Below are positions 44,257 to 56,145 of a stretch of 64,000 bases of DNA, piece by piece (positions within the stretch are counted from its first letter, which is position 1; the number at the start of each line of letters is the position of its first letter). Below the pieces are notes generated by a model, which worked only from the letters and a program-made list of their open reading frames with translations, did not search any database and was not told the DNA's origin. Source of the DNA: Amorphophallus konjac (lineage: Eukaryota > Streptophyta > Magnoliopsida > Alismatales > Araceae); contig CM040125.1 of the NCBI GenBank assembly GCA_022559845.1, positions 325,879,829 to 325,943,828 of the forward strand. Reading direction: 5' to 3'. Made by a program: the position numbers and the translations under genes.

Positions 44257-45707
44257 TGATAGGATCGGTGCAAGGATTCAGAGGGGGGGGTGAATGAATC
44301 CCACCCTTAAAGAATTTTCACTCAATAAAATCTAGAATGCTATCAAGGCAAATAGACAATCTGAATTTCTAATCAACTACTCTTTTGAACCAAAGAACAT
44401 ACATGTAGTGCGAGCCTAAACAATTAACATGCGGAAGTAGAAGAAGGTAATCAACCTACAGCACTGATAGCAATATGAAAGCTTAGACAACCTGTGAAGG
44501 GTGGTAGAAGATATGGAACAAGCGCACAAGCCCAATCACACAGCACAGAAGATTTTTAGGTGGTTCGGTCACCAAGACCTACATCCACCCCTCACTCCCA
44601 ACCGAAGTGAGGATTCCACTAGCAACGCTAGCACAGCAGACTCAGTCTGCAAACACTTGCTGCCAAACAGCTTGACAAGGGGAACAGCCTCCCCTCTTCC
44701 TCCAGACCGGAGGGACACCCCAAGTGACTCCCAGCCACTTGGAAACCAGAGACCGAAGTCTCTCTTCCTCCAGACCAGGAGGGAACCCACCAGTGACTCC
44801 CCGTCACCAGCAAACCAGAGGTCGCAGACCTCTCTTCCTCTAGACCAGGAGGGACCCCTGGACTTGCAACCCACAAGCCCAGAACCGAAGATCAGATCTC
44901 CCTTCTCCTGAGTCCACAGGAGGAACCCGATCCCCAACAGGGCAATCAGAAGAATAAGGATTAACCAAATGAAAAAGGAAAAATAAGAGAGGAAAAATAC
45001 ACAGCGATCAGAAAGTTGTAAAGAAAGATAACATAGATGTGGCTCGCATGGAGCTGACTGGCCTGGATTTGATCCACGGTCCAGTAGACAGATCTTCAGG
45101 TAAGCTTCTCTTCCCTCTCACTTTCTTTTTCTTCTCTGCTGCACTTTTCTTCTTCTCTCGATCTCTGCTCTCCTTTTCTCTCTTTCTCTTTTTCTTCTCT
45201 TCTCTTCTTCTCGGTGGCTCTCTGTCTCTCTCTTTCTTTTCTTCACTCTTTTCTTCTTTGCTTCTTTCTTCTTTCACTCTCTGCTGCTCTCTGCCTCACT
45301 TCTTCTTCACTCACAGTCTCGCTCAGCCCTCTTCGGTTCTTATCAGTCACTTTCTGAGGAAGATATCTTCTATATATATAGCAGCAGCTTAGGGCATGTG
45401 CTTCCTACATCTCCCGCCAAGAGGCCTCTGTCCACGTGGCAGTATTTCAGCACAGTGCTTCCACGTGTCACGATCAAGGTACCTTATCCTCCTTGGATCA
45501 CCTGCCTTCATTAGCCTCTGCGAAGAGTGCCTGTCATGATTTAACTTTGACTCTTTGACTTGGGTTAACTTCATGACCTGTGAGACATCCTCAACCCTGT
45601 TCTGACAGTTTCTCATAATGCAACAGGATTATATCATCAAGGATGTAAACATAATGAGTCATAATATCTGTCATCATCAAAACTCCAGAACCACAGGGGA
45701 CACAACA
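44257..45707 (-). repeat. 5' LTR of NA3
   Basis: Near-identical to 37915-39350, ending on the plus strand at ACACAACA (45707). It has an extra ~14 bp (near 44980) made of a repeated GAGGAAAAAT-like unit. Confidence 0.92.
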
Positions 45708-45712
45708 TGGAA
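45708..45712. repeat. Target-site duplication of NA3, right
   Basis: TGGAA, matching 37910-37914. Confidence 0.92.
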
Positions 45713-46100
45713 ATGAATTTCCATGTGCCTAGATTGGGAGTGATTCATTAGTCGTTCTCTCAATTGACTTCATTGGATAGTTAAAGACATAATGATTTCA
45801 AAGTGTCTGATGCATATTCTTGGGGAGGTTCTTAAGATGAAAATGTTTTCAAAGCATCTATGCGTCTCATGCTAATGCTTTCATAATTATACTTCATGTC
45901 ATTTGGGTCTCGGTCTCAAAACTAGCTTCATATGATAATGCATGACCCATATATTTTGATTTTGATCTAACCTCTTACTTTATCATATTTTCAGGATGAA
46001 AAATCATGGTTGATCTTCATGAGATTATGGTAATATTTAATCAATTATTTCACATTGATTTGATAGAGGTTTTAGCTATTTTTCAGACCCAAACAAGAAG

Positions 46101-46296
46101 GGGTCGACCCAGGGGGTCGACCCTCTTAGGTTCTGTTCAAAACAGAACCAGTTTTATGCACCCTGCCTGAAAGGGTCGACCCCTGTAAACTAGAACCAAA
46201 ACTTGGTTCTGTTTGGGTTCTGTTAGCCAGAACAGAACATGAAAATGGTTCTGTTGGTGTTCTGTTTGCCCGAGGGTCGACCCCAAGGGTCGACCC
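46101..46296 (+). repeat. GGGTCGACCC palindromes in NA2 5' LTR
   Basis: Copies at 46101, 46114, 46173, 46274 and 46287. The 3' LTR has matching copies at about 53900-54115, some changed to GGTCAACC. Confidence 0.85.
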
Positions 46297-47196
46297 TTTC
46301 CGGTACGGGGCGGCGCCGTCAAATTTGACCTTCGTTTAAGTGCGCCAAAAGTCCTCCCAATCTGGTCCAAAAGCCCCAAATCACTCCAGGATATGTGGAT
46401 CTGGTCCCTAGGCTATCTCTTGACCATCCTAAACACATAAATACATCTTATTGGGTTGTAAACCCTAAGGGGACCAAAGCTAGATCTGAAATTTTGAATT
46501 CCTCTCTATCCTTATGTGTGCAGGTCGCAGGCAGCTGCTCTAGGGCTTCTTCCACCATGTTTTGAGCGTGAATGTGAAGGGAACAAGCTGCAAACAAGTT
46601 TCCAATCGATCCCCAACTGGAAGTTACATAGAGAATCAAGCTACAACTTCAATTGAGCAAGAATCTTTCATCATCCTTCAAGAACGATCTAAGGGGAGTC
46701 AAGAGAGATCCAAGGGAGATCAAGAGAGTGCTGTCCAAGGAAAATAAGAGCCAAGCAAGCTCGGATTAAAGCTCCGATCAAGTGGAGATTGAAGTCACAT
46801 TCAAAATCAACAACATACATTCAAAGGAGAGCCAAATCAGGAGTTTTTCTCAACTGTGCCTTATTGTGTTTTAAGTTTCAGATTTGTGTTTCTTATAAAC
46901 TGCATACTTGTGTGTGTGTGGATCGTTGTTGGATCCGTGGTCATTTGTGTGTGTCGTATTTGATTCATGTGTGTGTGTAGGTCTTCCTTGATCTATGTGT
47001 GTGTAAGGCTTGCTGCACTTGTCGCAGCGTGTGTGCGTTTTGTTGATCCGCTTGTTGGATCGTGTTGGAGATTTCATCTCCGTGCGTGTGTGTGTGTGTG
47101 TGCATTGTGGCACGTCCTCGTGTGTATGTGGAGGCGTCGTCCTGCGTGTGTGGTTGGAGCGTCATCTCCGTTTGGGGATTTATCCCCGAGTGAAGT

Positions 47197-47252
47197 CTCA
47201 CCTAGTTTGGTGAGGGGTGGACGTAGGGAGCCCGTCGTGGTCCCGAACCACC
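47197..47252 (+). other. Twin-hairpin element, NA2 5' LTR
   Basis: Stem 1 CTCACC/GGTGAG; stem 2 GGTGG-ACGTA-GGGA...TCCC-GAA-CCACC. Confidence 0.65.
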
Positions 47253-47594
47253 TTAAAATCCCTGTGCATTGTGCTTTGCTTTGCGCGTTGGCTTGGTTTG
47301 ATTGTTGAATCCTTTTATATGATCGTGTGGGAAAGGTGAGATTGAGAGAATCTTCTTCTTGGCTTAATTAACTTCCTTAATCTTGTTGTAAGCAGTTTAC
47401 TCCACCATGCAGCATTCGTCTTGTCGTCTAGTGTGGGGGTTAGTATAGGTTGTAATCTAACTTGCCAGTTTAATAGATTTGATGTTTCAATTGTTGTTTC
47501 ATTACACTTTTTAAAAGGGAAAGAGTTTCCTTAAAATTTGTAATCACCCAATTCACCCCCCCTCTTGGGTGTCATTGATCGTGGGACCCAACAA

Positions 47595-47607
47595 TTGGTA
47601 TCTGAGC
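47595..47607 (+). promoter_or_regulatory. Primer-binding site of NA2 (one mismatch)
   Basis: TTGGTATCTGAGC, one base after the LTR end. The T in TATCTGA replaces the A found in the other elements, so priming may be weakened. Confidence 0.85.
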
Positions 47608-47654
47608 AAAGGCTCTATTTTCATTGATCTAACGATCTAGAGTGATCCGAATCA

Positions 47655-49325
47655 ATGACTACCATGATGTACACTTTGACTTCTCCACCTGTGTTTGATG
47701 GCTGTAATTTTGATTTGTGGTTAGGAAGGATGTGTAGTCTAGTCAACTCATATGATCCTAAGCTATAGAAGCTTATCTCACATGGTCCTTATGAGTTATC
47801 TAAAGACAAATCTATCTGGACCGCAGATTACAAGTTTAAACATGATCAAAATTATCTAGTGTTAAAGTTGCTAACTGCTGCAGTTGTTCCTAATTATTTT
47901 CCCTTTATCTCCCATTGTATATCTGCAAAGGAAATACTAGATGGATTAGCAGGCATCAAGGAAAAGCACAAAGATAGATGTCTTGTAGCGAGCACGAGTG
48001 ATCAAGGGAGTGATCAGCAAAGTGGATCAAACTCAAAGGTAAATTCTGACTCCGATTGTGAAGATGAATTTAGCTACGAAGAACTGTTGAATGCATATGA
48101 TGAGCTTGCTGAAAAATACAAGAAGTTAAAATCTGAAAACAAAAAATTAAAAAAGAATGTTGGGCAAAATAAATGTGATTCTCCATGTAAAGAATGCTCA
48201 CACTTGAAGGAATTTATTGATGGTCATGTGTTCAACATTGAAATTCATAAAGATCAAATTTCTTCCTTGAGAAATGAAAATAAAGAGCTGAGAGGGAGAG
48301 TAAGTCTTATGAACAATGGTCAAAATGAGTTTGCTCATGATAAAAATCTTGAAATGGAAAATAAGAAACTGAAGGAATTGAATAAAACCATTTCTGAAAG
48401 ATTGCTTACTTTTGAAAAAGGAAAATTTGTGAATATTGATGAATCTGAAAAAGTGCATGCTTTGTTGCAAGAAATAGAAAGTCATAAAACCATCAATGCT
48501 ACCTTACATGAACAAGTCAATTCATATGAAAATAAGGTGGCTTCCTATGAATTGCATGTTGCATCTCTTGAATCTGAAATTCTTGACTTGAATGATTCGC
48601 TATCTAAATTTGTAGATGGCAAAGATAATTTGGACAAATTGCTGGGAATGAAAGTGAATTTTCAAAAAGAAGGACTGGGATATAATTCTCTGAAGAAAAA
48701 TAAATTTGAAAATAAGTTACATACCTCATTTGTCCACATCACATGTATACCTAGTACCTCCACATCTCACACCCAGTAACACACCATGTCTAGAACTCAA
48801 CCAAATCTGAAAAAGAGTGTGGATGTCCAAAATGTTCATGCTAAAACCATTCATGTGAAACCCCATGCATCCAAGAAAAGATATTCTACTTGTCTCTATT
48901 GTGAAAATCTTGGACACATGATGCACAATTGTTTCATTATGAAAAATGATGATTTGAGAGCATGTAGAAATCAGGCTGGTTTGAAAAATGTAAAGAAAGC
49001 ATTCACCACAAAACCTTCCATGCATTGTAATCATTGTGGTAAAAAAGGTCACACAAAGTCACAATGCTGGTTACTCATGAAGAAAATGAGTTTTCACTCA
49101 ACACGTCATGCCCACATACACAAACCAGTAGAGCCAATGAGAAAGAAAATTGTAATGCCACATGTTTCCCCCCATCACTTTGGCAAATCTGGAAATGTTA
49201 AGTATGATTACTTTCTTGTGAAAGATGATGATTTGAATGTTGTCAAAAATTGGAAATCACATGCACATGTTGCTGCTAACCCATAAGGGCCCAAGATAGT
49301 TTGGGTACCTAAGAAGACCAAATGA
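47655..49325 (+). pseudogene. NA2 gag (gag-only copia-type element)
   Basis: One frame of about 556 codons with three or four stops (47766, 48777, 49284) and no frameshift. N-terminal part FDGCNFDLWLGRMCSLVN, LISHGPYELSKD; an acidic/serine stretch; a coiled coil (about 48100-48600); then LSKFVDGKDNLDKLLGMK and VNFQKEGLGYN. Zinc knuckles at about 48894-48935 (CLYCENLGHMMHNC) and 49027-49068 (CNHCGKKGHTKSQC); a third (about 49160-49210) has lost its cysteines. It ends GPKIVWVPKKTK then TGA, followed by TTTGTTTTGCAGGTGTGTC, which resembles the gag/pol junction of Co1. No pol follows. Confidence 0.88.
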
Positions 49326-52300
49326 GAAATTTGTTTTGCAGGTGTGTCTTGGGAATGCAAAGCATGAAATCTGTTTTCATCAAGAAGGTAAGGCACACGG
49401 GTCAAGTGGCATAAGTCAGGTTGGAAGAAAATCAAAAACTGAACTTGAAGATCAGGTGATATCTCTCCTACCTTCTGTAGTGATTGTGTCATATTTTAAC
49501 TGACTTTGTGTTATGTAGTCATGCAATCTTGCATATGTCTGTACATGCATTTAATCCATGGTTGTTTGCATATTTGTGCATATATCACTTGTCATATAGC
49601 ATATTTGTTTAAAGAAGAGCTTGAAGATTCACCAAAATACGATTTCACTACATATATTGAGTTTGCATACACTTTCATACTCTATCATGCAAAAGTTGAA
49701 CATTGTGAATTTATATCATAATGCATAGCAATCCACCTACCTTCATCATCTATGATTACATAGTATATCAAATGGTGACATGTGGAAGGGCAGGATAAGC
49801 CTGTCTGAAAACTATGACTATGCGTGAGGTGATCTTTGGATCTAAGTTCTCCGTCTGGTACTATGAGTCATTTACTTAAAAGGCTGCATATGGCATTGGA
49901 TTGTTACTGAACATCTTGCATTCATGCACACGCACTAAGGAGGAGCAACCACATTCACCATATGAGCTTAATGTTTAGGTTCACATATGAGTCATGCATT
50001 GCATCTTGAGCTATCTAGGGAATGTTGGTTGTTAAAATAATTTGTGATGTCATTGTTAATAAATATAAATCATAATTGACAAATCAAATCTATTTTTTAT
50101 CTTTGGATGCAGAGTACACTCCCCAAGTCCAAGTGATGCTGGCCATTCATAGTCAAGCTTGCATCAACTAAAGGAACACCTTGCAATAATGAAAAATGAT
50201 GAGAATCTTCTCAATTGCCACAAGGAGATGGGATACCAAAACTTGAACAACCTCTAGAATCGACTTAAGCACAAGTTGGTGAAAGTCCTTGTACGTGCTA
50301 AAGCAAGTACCCAAGGTATAGTGAAAAGCTTGGAAGAAAATAGATTCTCAAGGCAAAGGTAAGAAAGCAAAATATGAAATATCAACGTCCGTGAGGTTGG
50401 TGATCTTAGTGATTGAAGGCTTCCAATCTTGTCTCCTGAACCAAGGTAATTCATCCTTATCAACTCATGCAATGGCCTTTTTATCACTTGGTGATACCTT
50501 TAGATGACAAGTGTTGATTCTAAAAACTTGAGTTGTCATTTACTAGCATGTTGTGGCAAATTGGTTGAATCTAGTTTGATGTGATGAGCATACTTAATTG
50601 ATTTAACCAAATGAAAACCTTGAGAGATGTGCATGAAGTGGTTGGTTATTGAATGACACTTGAATTGAATTACATATCTGGTATATCAAACAACTTTTGT
50701 GAAAGAGTTGATTATATCTACTTGGAAGCATTCCCTATGCGTTGAGTTGGGTCTTTGGACTAAAATCTCCGCCTCGTACCAGATCTTGACTGGCTTGTGA
50801 TTGGTTGATTTGTGAATGAATCCTTGAGCTGTGCTTTATAAATTGAAAATATGTTTGTGATTAAATGATACATACATCTGGCTAATGGATGAATTCTCAT
50901 TTCAAAACTTGTGAAAGACCTTTGAAAATGTGTTTTTGAACAATTCTGAAATTTGGGTTGCATTACCTAATTTTGATCATTTATGCACCCTTATTCATAA
51001 AGGTCACGTCATAAAAATGTTTGTTGATTCTTGAATAGAATGCAGATGATCTCAATAAGATTTTTGTCACACGGGATTGGAAATAAAGCTCTCATCTTGT
51101 CAGAATAACTTGCATTCCACTCTCACATAGTTATAGGTTGCAGGTATGATAATTCAATGCATTAGGTGCATTTAGTTCACTCAAATGAAAAACCAAAAAC
51201 ACACACTTTGCACCCATGTTAATTTCTACATTGCATTAGAACTCATGCATTAGTCACACTTAGTTCATTCTGTTGGCATCCATTCAATTGGTATCAAATT
51301 GACATCACATTGCTCGCATGCATGTCAAAGTGCATTTGCATAAACTCCCAATGTGTGCTTGTGTGTTATTATATGTTATTCACCCTCATCCTTGAAATTT
51401 CTATGACCTTATGCCTTCTTGATAAATAATGTTGCATTTGAGTCATTATCGGTGTGCTTCATGTTGTACACTCTGGGGGAGTAAAAGTGCATCTATTTAG
51501 GGGGAGTTGTATTGTTATGTATTCATGATATTTTCAGTATACATACTGGATCAAATTTGTACACTTCATGCACAAAATGTGAAAATGAGTGTTAAAGATA
51601 AGGATATATGAATTTCTTTTCAACACTCTCGAGATGTTAAACTTTTTGCATGTATGTTGAAGAGACGGTTGGGGAAAAAGCTGTCTGCCTATCCTTGTTG
51701 AAAAATCTGAAATAAAAATGAACGGCAAAGCAATGCTCGGTCTCACCGAGTAAACTGGGCACATGTCACCTGAGACGTGATGTGGTTCATATCTGAAAAG
51801 TGTGGACTAGTATCTCTGTTTAAAATGAGGTGAAACGGTTCAGTATTTTGAGTAACCGGGGATTCTGGCATGAGCTCCATGCGTCTACTCGCGGAAAAAG
51901 GAATCATTTTGAACCTGATCACTCTTGAAAAATTCTGACTATCATGTGATACTGGTTGAGTTGAAAAAATGATGGTGAAAACTCATTGTGGTAGAGCGAA
52001 GCCTACAATACGCTGTTCTCAAAATTAAAGTGCAGTCTGTAAAATGTCTCTCTATGTTGATCTAAAATCTAAATATCCATATTGAAACTATCATTTTTCA
52101 TGTTACTCACTTACACATTTAAGAATTTAATTTAATATGTATTCAGAAAGTTGATTGACTGCATTAGCAATTGTATTAATATCCTATATGATTGCACAAT
52201 CTCCCATGTGCTACACATGAACATTCCGATTGTCATGACTCTCTCGCATCTTTCCTATACCCATCCCCTCTTAAATAAGTACGGGGGAACTATGTTGCAT

Positions 52301-52971
52301 GTATTTATACATATCTATTTGTTCGCTTGTGTATGCATCTTACATGCCATCACATGCATATGTTGCATCTCATGCATTTCAAACCACAAATCAAAAATTA
52401 AAAATATGGAAAATACTGAAAACCAAAAATTGAGTGGACTTCCCATGCTATTCACTTGCTCAATTAACTTTAGGCTTTGCTTGGCAAATGGGGAGAAAGA
52501 TCAGAATCAGCTCTACTCATCTTGGCACATCCAAGTAATCAAAAATTGGTGTCCTCTCATGTCAACCATTGGTATCACAAGACAAATAAAATTCCGCTAA
52601 CATATCAATCAACAAAAATATGATTTGGTCCCTCCCATACACTCCATGAACCCACTTATTTATACTTTGCTCATGCTTCATCAGAATTTCAAATGTGGGT
52701 TATTGATCCTTGCTCATTTATCATGCTACATTTTGCACCTCCTTTGTTTCTTCCCCTCCTTTTGATCAGGTTCTTGAGGGAGAATGATTGGCCTTACCCC
52801 GCTTTTTGCTAATGTCAAAGGGGGAGAAAGATTTCATGTGATTCATGATTCATGATTGCCTGTGACATGGGGAGAAAAATCATTTCGTTTGTCATCATGG
52901 GGGAGTTTGCCATCATCACTAAGGCTGTCATCATTCATCACTAAGTTTGTCATCATCAAAAAGGGGGAGAT
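49326..52971 (+). other. NA2 3' untranslated region
   Basis: About 3.6 kb with no gene. It includes two CTCCGYCT-GTAC motifs (about 49845 and 50767), GGGGGAG motifs (about 51475, 51499, 52808, 52899), the stem-loop domain (51726-52006), and the polypurine tract at 52958-52971 (AAAAAGGGGGAGAT). Confidence 0.82.
51726..52006 (+). other. 3' UTR stem-loops, NA2
   Basis: CAAAG...CTCTG domain (51726-51818) with hairpin CTCGG-TCTCA-CCGAG (51736-51750); GAGTA...TACTC with inner GCATG/CATGC (51850-51890); GTGG-AGAGCGAA-CCTAC hairpin (51988-52006). Confidence 0.55.
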
Positions 52972-55401
52972 TGTTGAGCTATGGTTTTGATGATAACTAA
53001 ACTTCATGTGTGATGATAATGGTTTTGATGTGTGAGTGATCTATGAAAAATGTCTTCATCATAAATGAACTCATCGTCATGACAAACGAACTCACATGTT
53101 GATATCTTGCTTTGTAGGTACTGCTACTGGGCTAGAATGATAACTAAAGTTCATGTGTGATGATAATGGTTTTGATGTGTACTGTTACTGGGCTAGAATG
53201 CATGCGCCTTCATGCATGTTTTAGTGTGGGAATGTTAAGACTAATGTTCTTGTTCTTTTTGCCCATACTAATGTAGATTCATTGAGTATTCATTGAGTAT
53301 TCGTTGATATGAATTGGTTGCTTGTCATTGTGTAAAATCATCTCCACTTCACTGTTTGTCTTTGTTGAAAGGATCTATCATCTTCCTCTCACTCATACAA
53401 AATCATTACTCAATGATGATTGGATACATGTTGCTCTGGACTGAAGTTGGAACTCATTGATTGATTTATATTGGCTACCCTTGAATCCATGGTAAGTATC
53501 CATGAGCTGAAAATGAATTTCATGTGCCTACATTGTGAGTGATTCATTAGTCGTTCTCTCAATTGACTTCATTGGATAGTTAAAGACATAATGGTTTCAA
53601 AGTGTCTTATGCATATTCTTGGGGAGGTTCTTAAGATGAAAATGTTTTCAAAGCATCTATGTGTCTCATGCTAATGCTTTCATAATCATACTTCATGTCA
53701 TTTGGGTCTCAGTCTCAAAACTAGCTTCATATGATAATGCATGACCCATATATTTTGATTTTGATCTAACCTCTTGCTTTATCATGTTTTTCAGGATGAA
53801 AAATTATGGTTGATCTTCATGGGATTATGGTAATATTTAATCAATTATTTCTCATTGATTTGATAGAGGTTTTAGCTATTTTTAGACCCAAACAAGAAGG
53901 GGTCGACCCTCTTAGGTTCTGTTCAAAACAGAACCAATTTTATGCACCCTGCCTGAAAGGGTCGACCCCTGGGGTCAACCCCTGTTAACCAGAACCAAAA
54001 CTTGGTTATGTTTGGGTTCTGTTAGCCCGAGGGTCGACCCCTGTAAAACAGAACATGAAAATGGTTCTGTTGGGGTTCTGTTTGCCCGAGGGTCAACCCC
54101 AAGGGTCGACCCTTTCCGGTACGGGGCAGCGTCGTCAAATTTGACCTTCGTTTAAGTGCGCCAAAAGTCCTCCCAATCCGGTCCAAAAGCCCCAAATCAC
54201 TCCAGGATATGTGGATCTGGTCCCTAGGCTGTCTCTTGACCGCCCTAAACACATAAATATATCTTATTGGGTTGTAAACCCTAAGGGGACCAAAGCTAGA
54301 TCTGAAATTTTGAATTCCTCTCTATCCTTATGTGTGCAGGTCGCATGAAGCTGCTCCAGGGCTTCTTCCACCATGTTTTGAGCGTGAATGTGAAGGGAAC
54401 AAGCTGCAAACAAGTTTCCAATCGATCCCCAACTGGAAGTTGCATAGAGAATCAAGCTACAACTTCAATTGAGCATGAATCTTTCATCATCCTTCAAGAA
54501 CGATCTAAGGGGAGTCAAGAGAGATCCAAGGGAGATCAAGAGAGTGCTGTTAAGAAAAAGAAGAGCCAAGCAAGCCCAGATCAAAGCTCCGATCAAGTGG
54601 AGATTGAAGCCACATTCAAAATCAACAACATACATTCAAAGGAGAGCCAAATCAGGAGTTTTTCTCAACTGTGCCTTATTGTGTTTTAAGTTTCAGATTT
54701 GTGTTTCTTATAAACTGCATACTTGTGTGTGTGTGGATCGTTGTTGGATCCGTGGATATTTGTGTGTGTTGTATTTGATTCATGTGTGTGTGTAGGTCTT
54801 CCTAGATCTACGTGTGTGTAAGGCTTGCTGCACTTGTCGCAGCGTGTGTGCGTTTTGTTGATCCGCTTGTTGGATCGTGTTGGAGATTTCGTCTCCGTGC
54901 GTGTGTGTGTGTGCATTGTGGCACGTCCTCGTGTGTGTGTGTAGGCGTCGTCCTGCGTGTGTGGTTGAGCGTCGTCTCCGTTTGGGGATTTATCCCGAGT
55001 GAATCCTCACCTAGTTTGGTGAGGGGTGGACGTAGGGAGCCTGTCGTGGTCCCGAACCACCTTAAAATCCCTGTGCATTGTGGTTTGCTTTGTGCGTTGG
55101 CTTGGTTTGATTGTTTAATCCTCTTATATGATCGTGTGGGAATGGTGAGATTGAGAGAATCTGTTTCTTGGCTTAATCAACTTCCTTAATCTTGTTGTAA
55201 GGAGTTTACTCCACCACGCAGCATTCGTCTTGTCGTCTAGTGTGGGGGTTAGTGTAGGTTGTAATCTAACTTGCTTGTTCAACATATTTGATGTTTTAAT
55301 TGTTGTTTCATTACTCTTGTTAAAATGGAAAGTGTTTCCTTAAAATTTGTAATCACCCAATTCACCCCCCTCTTGGGTGTCATTGATCGTGGGACCCAAC
55401 A
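52972..55401 (+). repeat. 3' LTR of NA2 (2,430 bp)
   Basis: Starts TGTTGAGCTATGG after the polypurine tract and ends GACCCAACA. Collinear with the NA2 5' LTR and uninterrupted, so it shows the NA3 insertion site before insertion. Twin hairpin 55005-55061; terminal C-loop hairpin 55354-55379. A TATA-like TAAATATA lies at 54254. Confidence 0.92.
55005..55061 (+). other. Twin-hairpin element, NA2 3' LTR
   Basis: Stem 1 CCTCACC/GGTGAGG; stem 2 GGTGG-ACGTA-GGGA...TCCC-GAA-CCACC. Confidence 0.65.
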
Positions 55402-56145
55402 ACTTTCCTCCCCTTCAAAGAGTTCTTCACCACATGATGACCACCATTCTCTATCCTAAAGGTGGTAGCAGGTATCAAGTTACTGATATTCACAAGTATC
55501 TATTATATTGCATTTTCAATGGCTTGTTAGTTGTTCTAGTTTCTTTGATGATTGACTTGATGCTCATTTGCAAGAAGCAACGAAATCGATCCCTCCCTTA
55601 TGCGGCTCTCTTACAGCCATCTTTGAATATGTTGACATTAATATATCTGATGAAATCTATGAAGAAATTCATCCTTCAGATGTCTACAATGAAAATGACA
55701 TTACCAAGTACATGGGCTATATATATCACAATGGTGAAGTTCACAGAGTTATGCAAAGGCCCCCACTTGATGAGACTTCTGATTAAAAGTCTTGAAATGA
55801 TGCTGAGCTTCCTCGATAAGAACATGAAAATGTCTAAGATTTTAATATGGAGCATGCGACTGATATCCATGAAAGGCAATCCTCTCAACAAGCTCATGGT
55901 GATGACCCCCTCCTTGAAGCACATTTACTACAGAATGATACTCTGCTAACTTCATTGGGTGACCACTATACTCAACTTAATGCTTCAGTGGAGTCTCTAT
56001 CTATGGATATCTCATATCTCAAACTACATCTTCAAGACTACATGAATTCTTTTCTAGTCATTCAAACTGACATGGAGATTCAAACCCAATGGTACAAGAA
56101 CATTATGGACTATCTTCGTGACTCCTCAGATCAGTCCTCCTGAAA
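55402..56145 (+). pseudogene. 3'-ORF (envelope-like / plant transposon protein) remnant of a SIRE element
   Basis: The first part (to about 55600) reads YPKGGSRYQVTDIHKYLL and RSLPYAALL; after a shift the next frame reads IFEYVDINISDEIYEE, SDVYNENDITKYMGYIYHNG, and later a Leu-rich LGDHYTQLNASVESL segment ending DSSDQSS at 56142. This order matches the third ORF found after pol in many plant SIRE-type elements, sometimes called envelope-like; its function is not established and I do not infer entry activity. It is cut at its 5' end by the NA2 LTR, frameshifted near 55600, and has three stops at about 55784-55840. Confidence 0.65.

Larger units (their letters stand above)
37915..45707 (-). mobile_element. 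Complete gag-only LTR retrotransposon NA3
   Basis: Full structure on the minus strand: 5' LTR (44257-45707), PBS, gag, 3' UTR, polypurine tract and 3' LTR (37915-39350), with the 5-bp target duplication TGGAA. The two LTRs differ by roughly 25 substitutions and one ~14-bp indel by eye, about 2%, so the insertion is recent and younger than the NA2 LTR it sits in. No pol is present in 7.8 kb. Confidence 0.93.
45713..47593 (+). repeat. 5' LTR of NA2, second part
   Basis: Continues the LTR begun at 37366; the total without NA3 is about 2,430 bp, the same as the 3' LTR. U3 has GGGTCGACCC palindromes (46101-46296) and the 9-bp inverted repeat GGTTCTGTT...AACAGAACC. The transcribed part has the hairpin string with GTGTGTG spacers (46915-47196), the twin hairpin (47197-47252) and the terminal CACCCAA/TTGGGTG hairpin with C-rich loop (47545-47571). 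It ends GACCCAACA. Confidence 0.9.

Noticed and set aside
37361..55406. Target-site duplication for NA2
   Set aside because: Flanks CTTGC (37361-37365) and ACTTT (55402-55406) do not match, and no polypurine tract precedes the left LTR.
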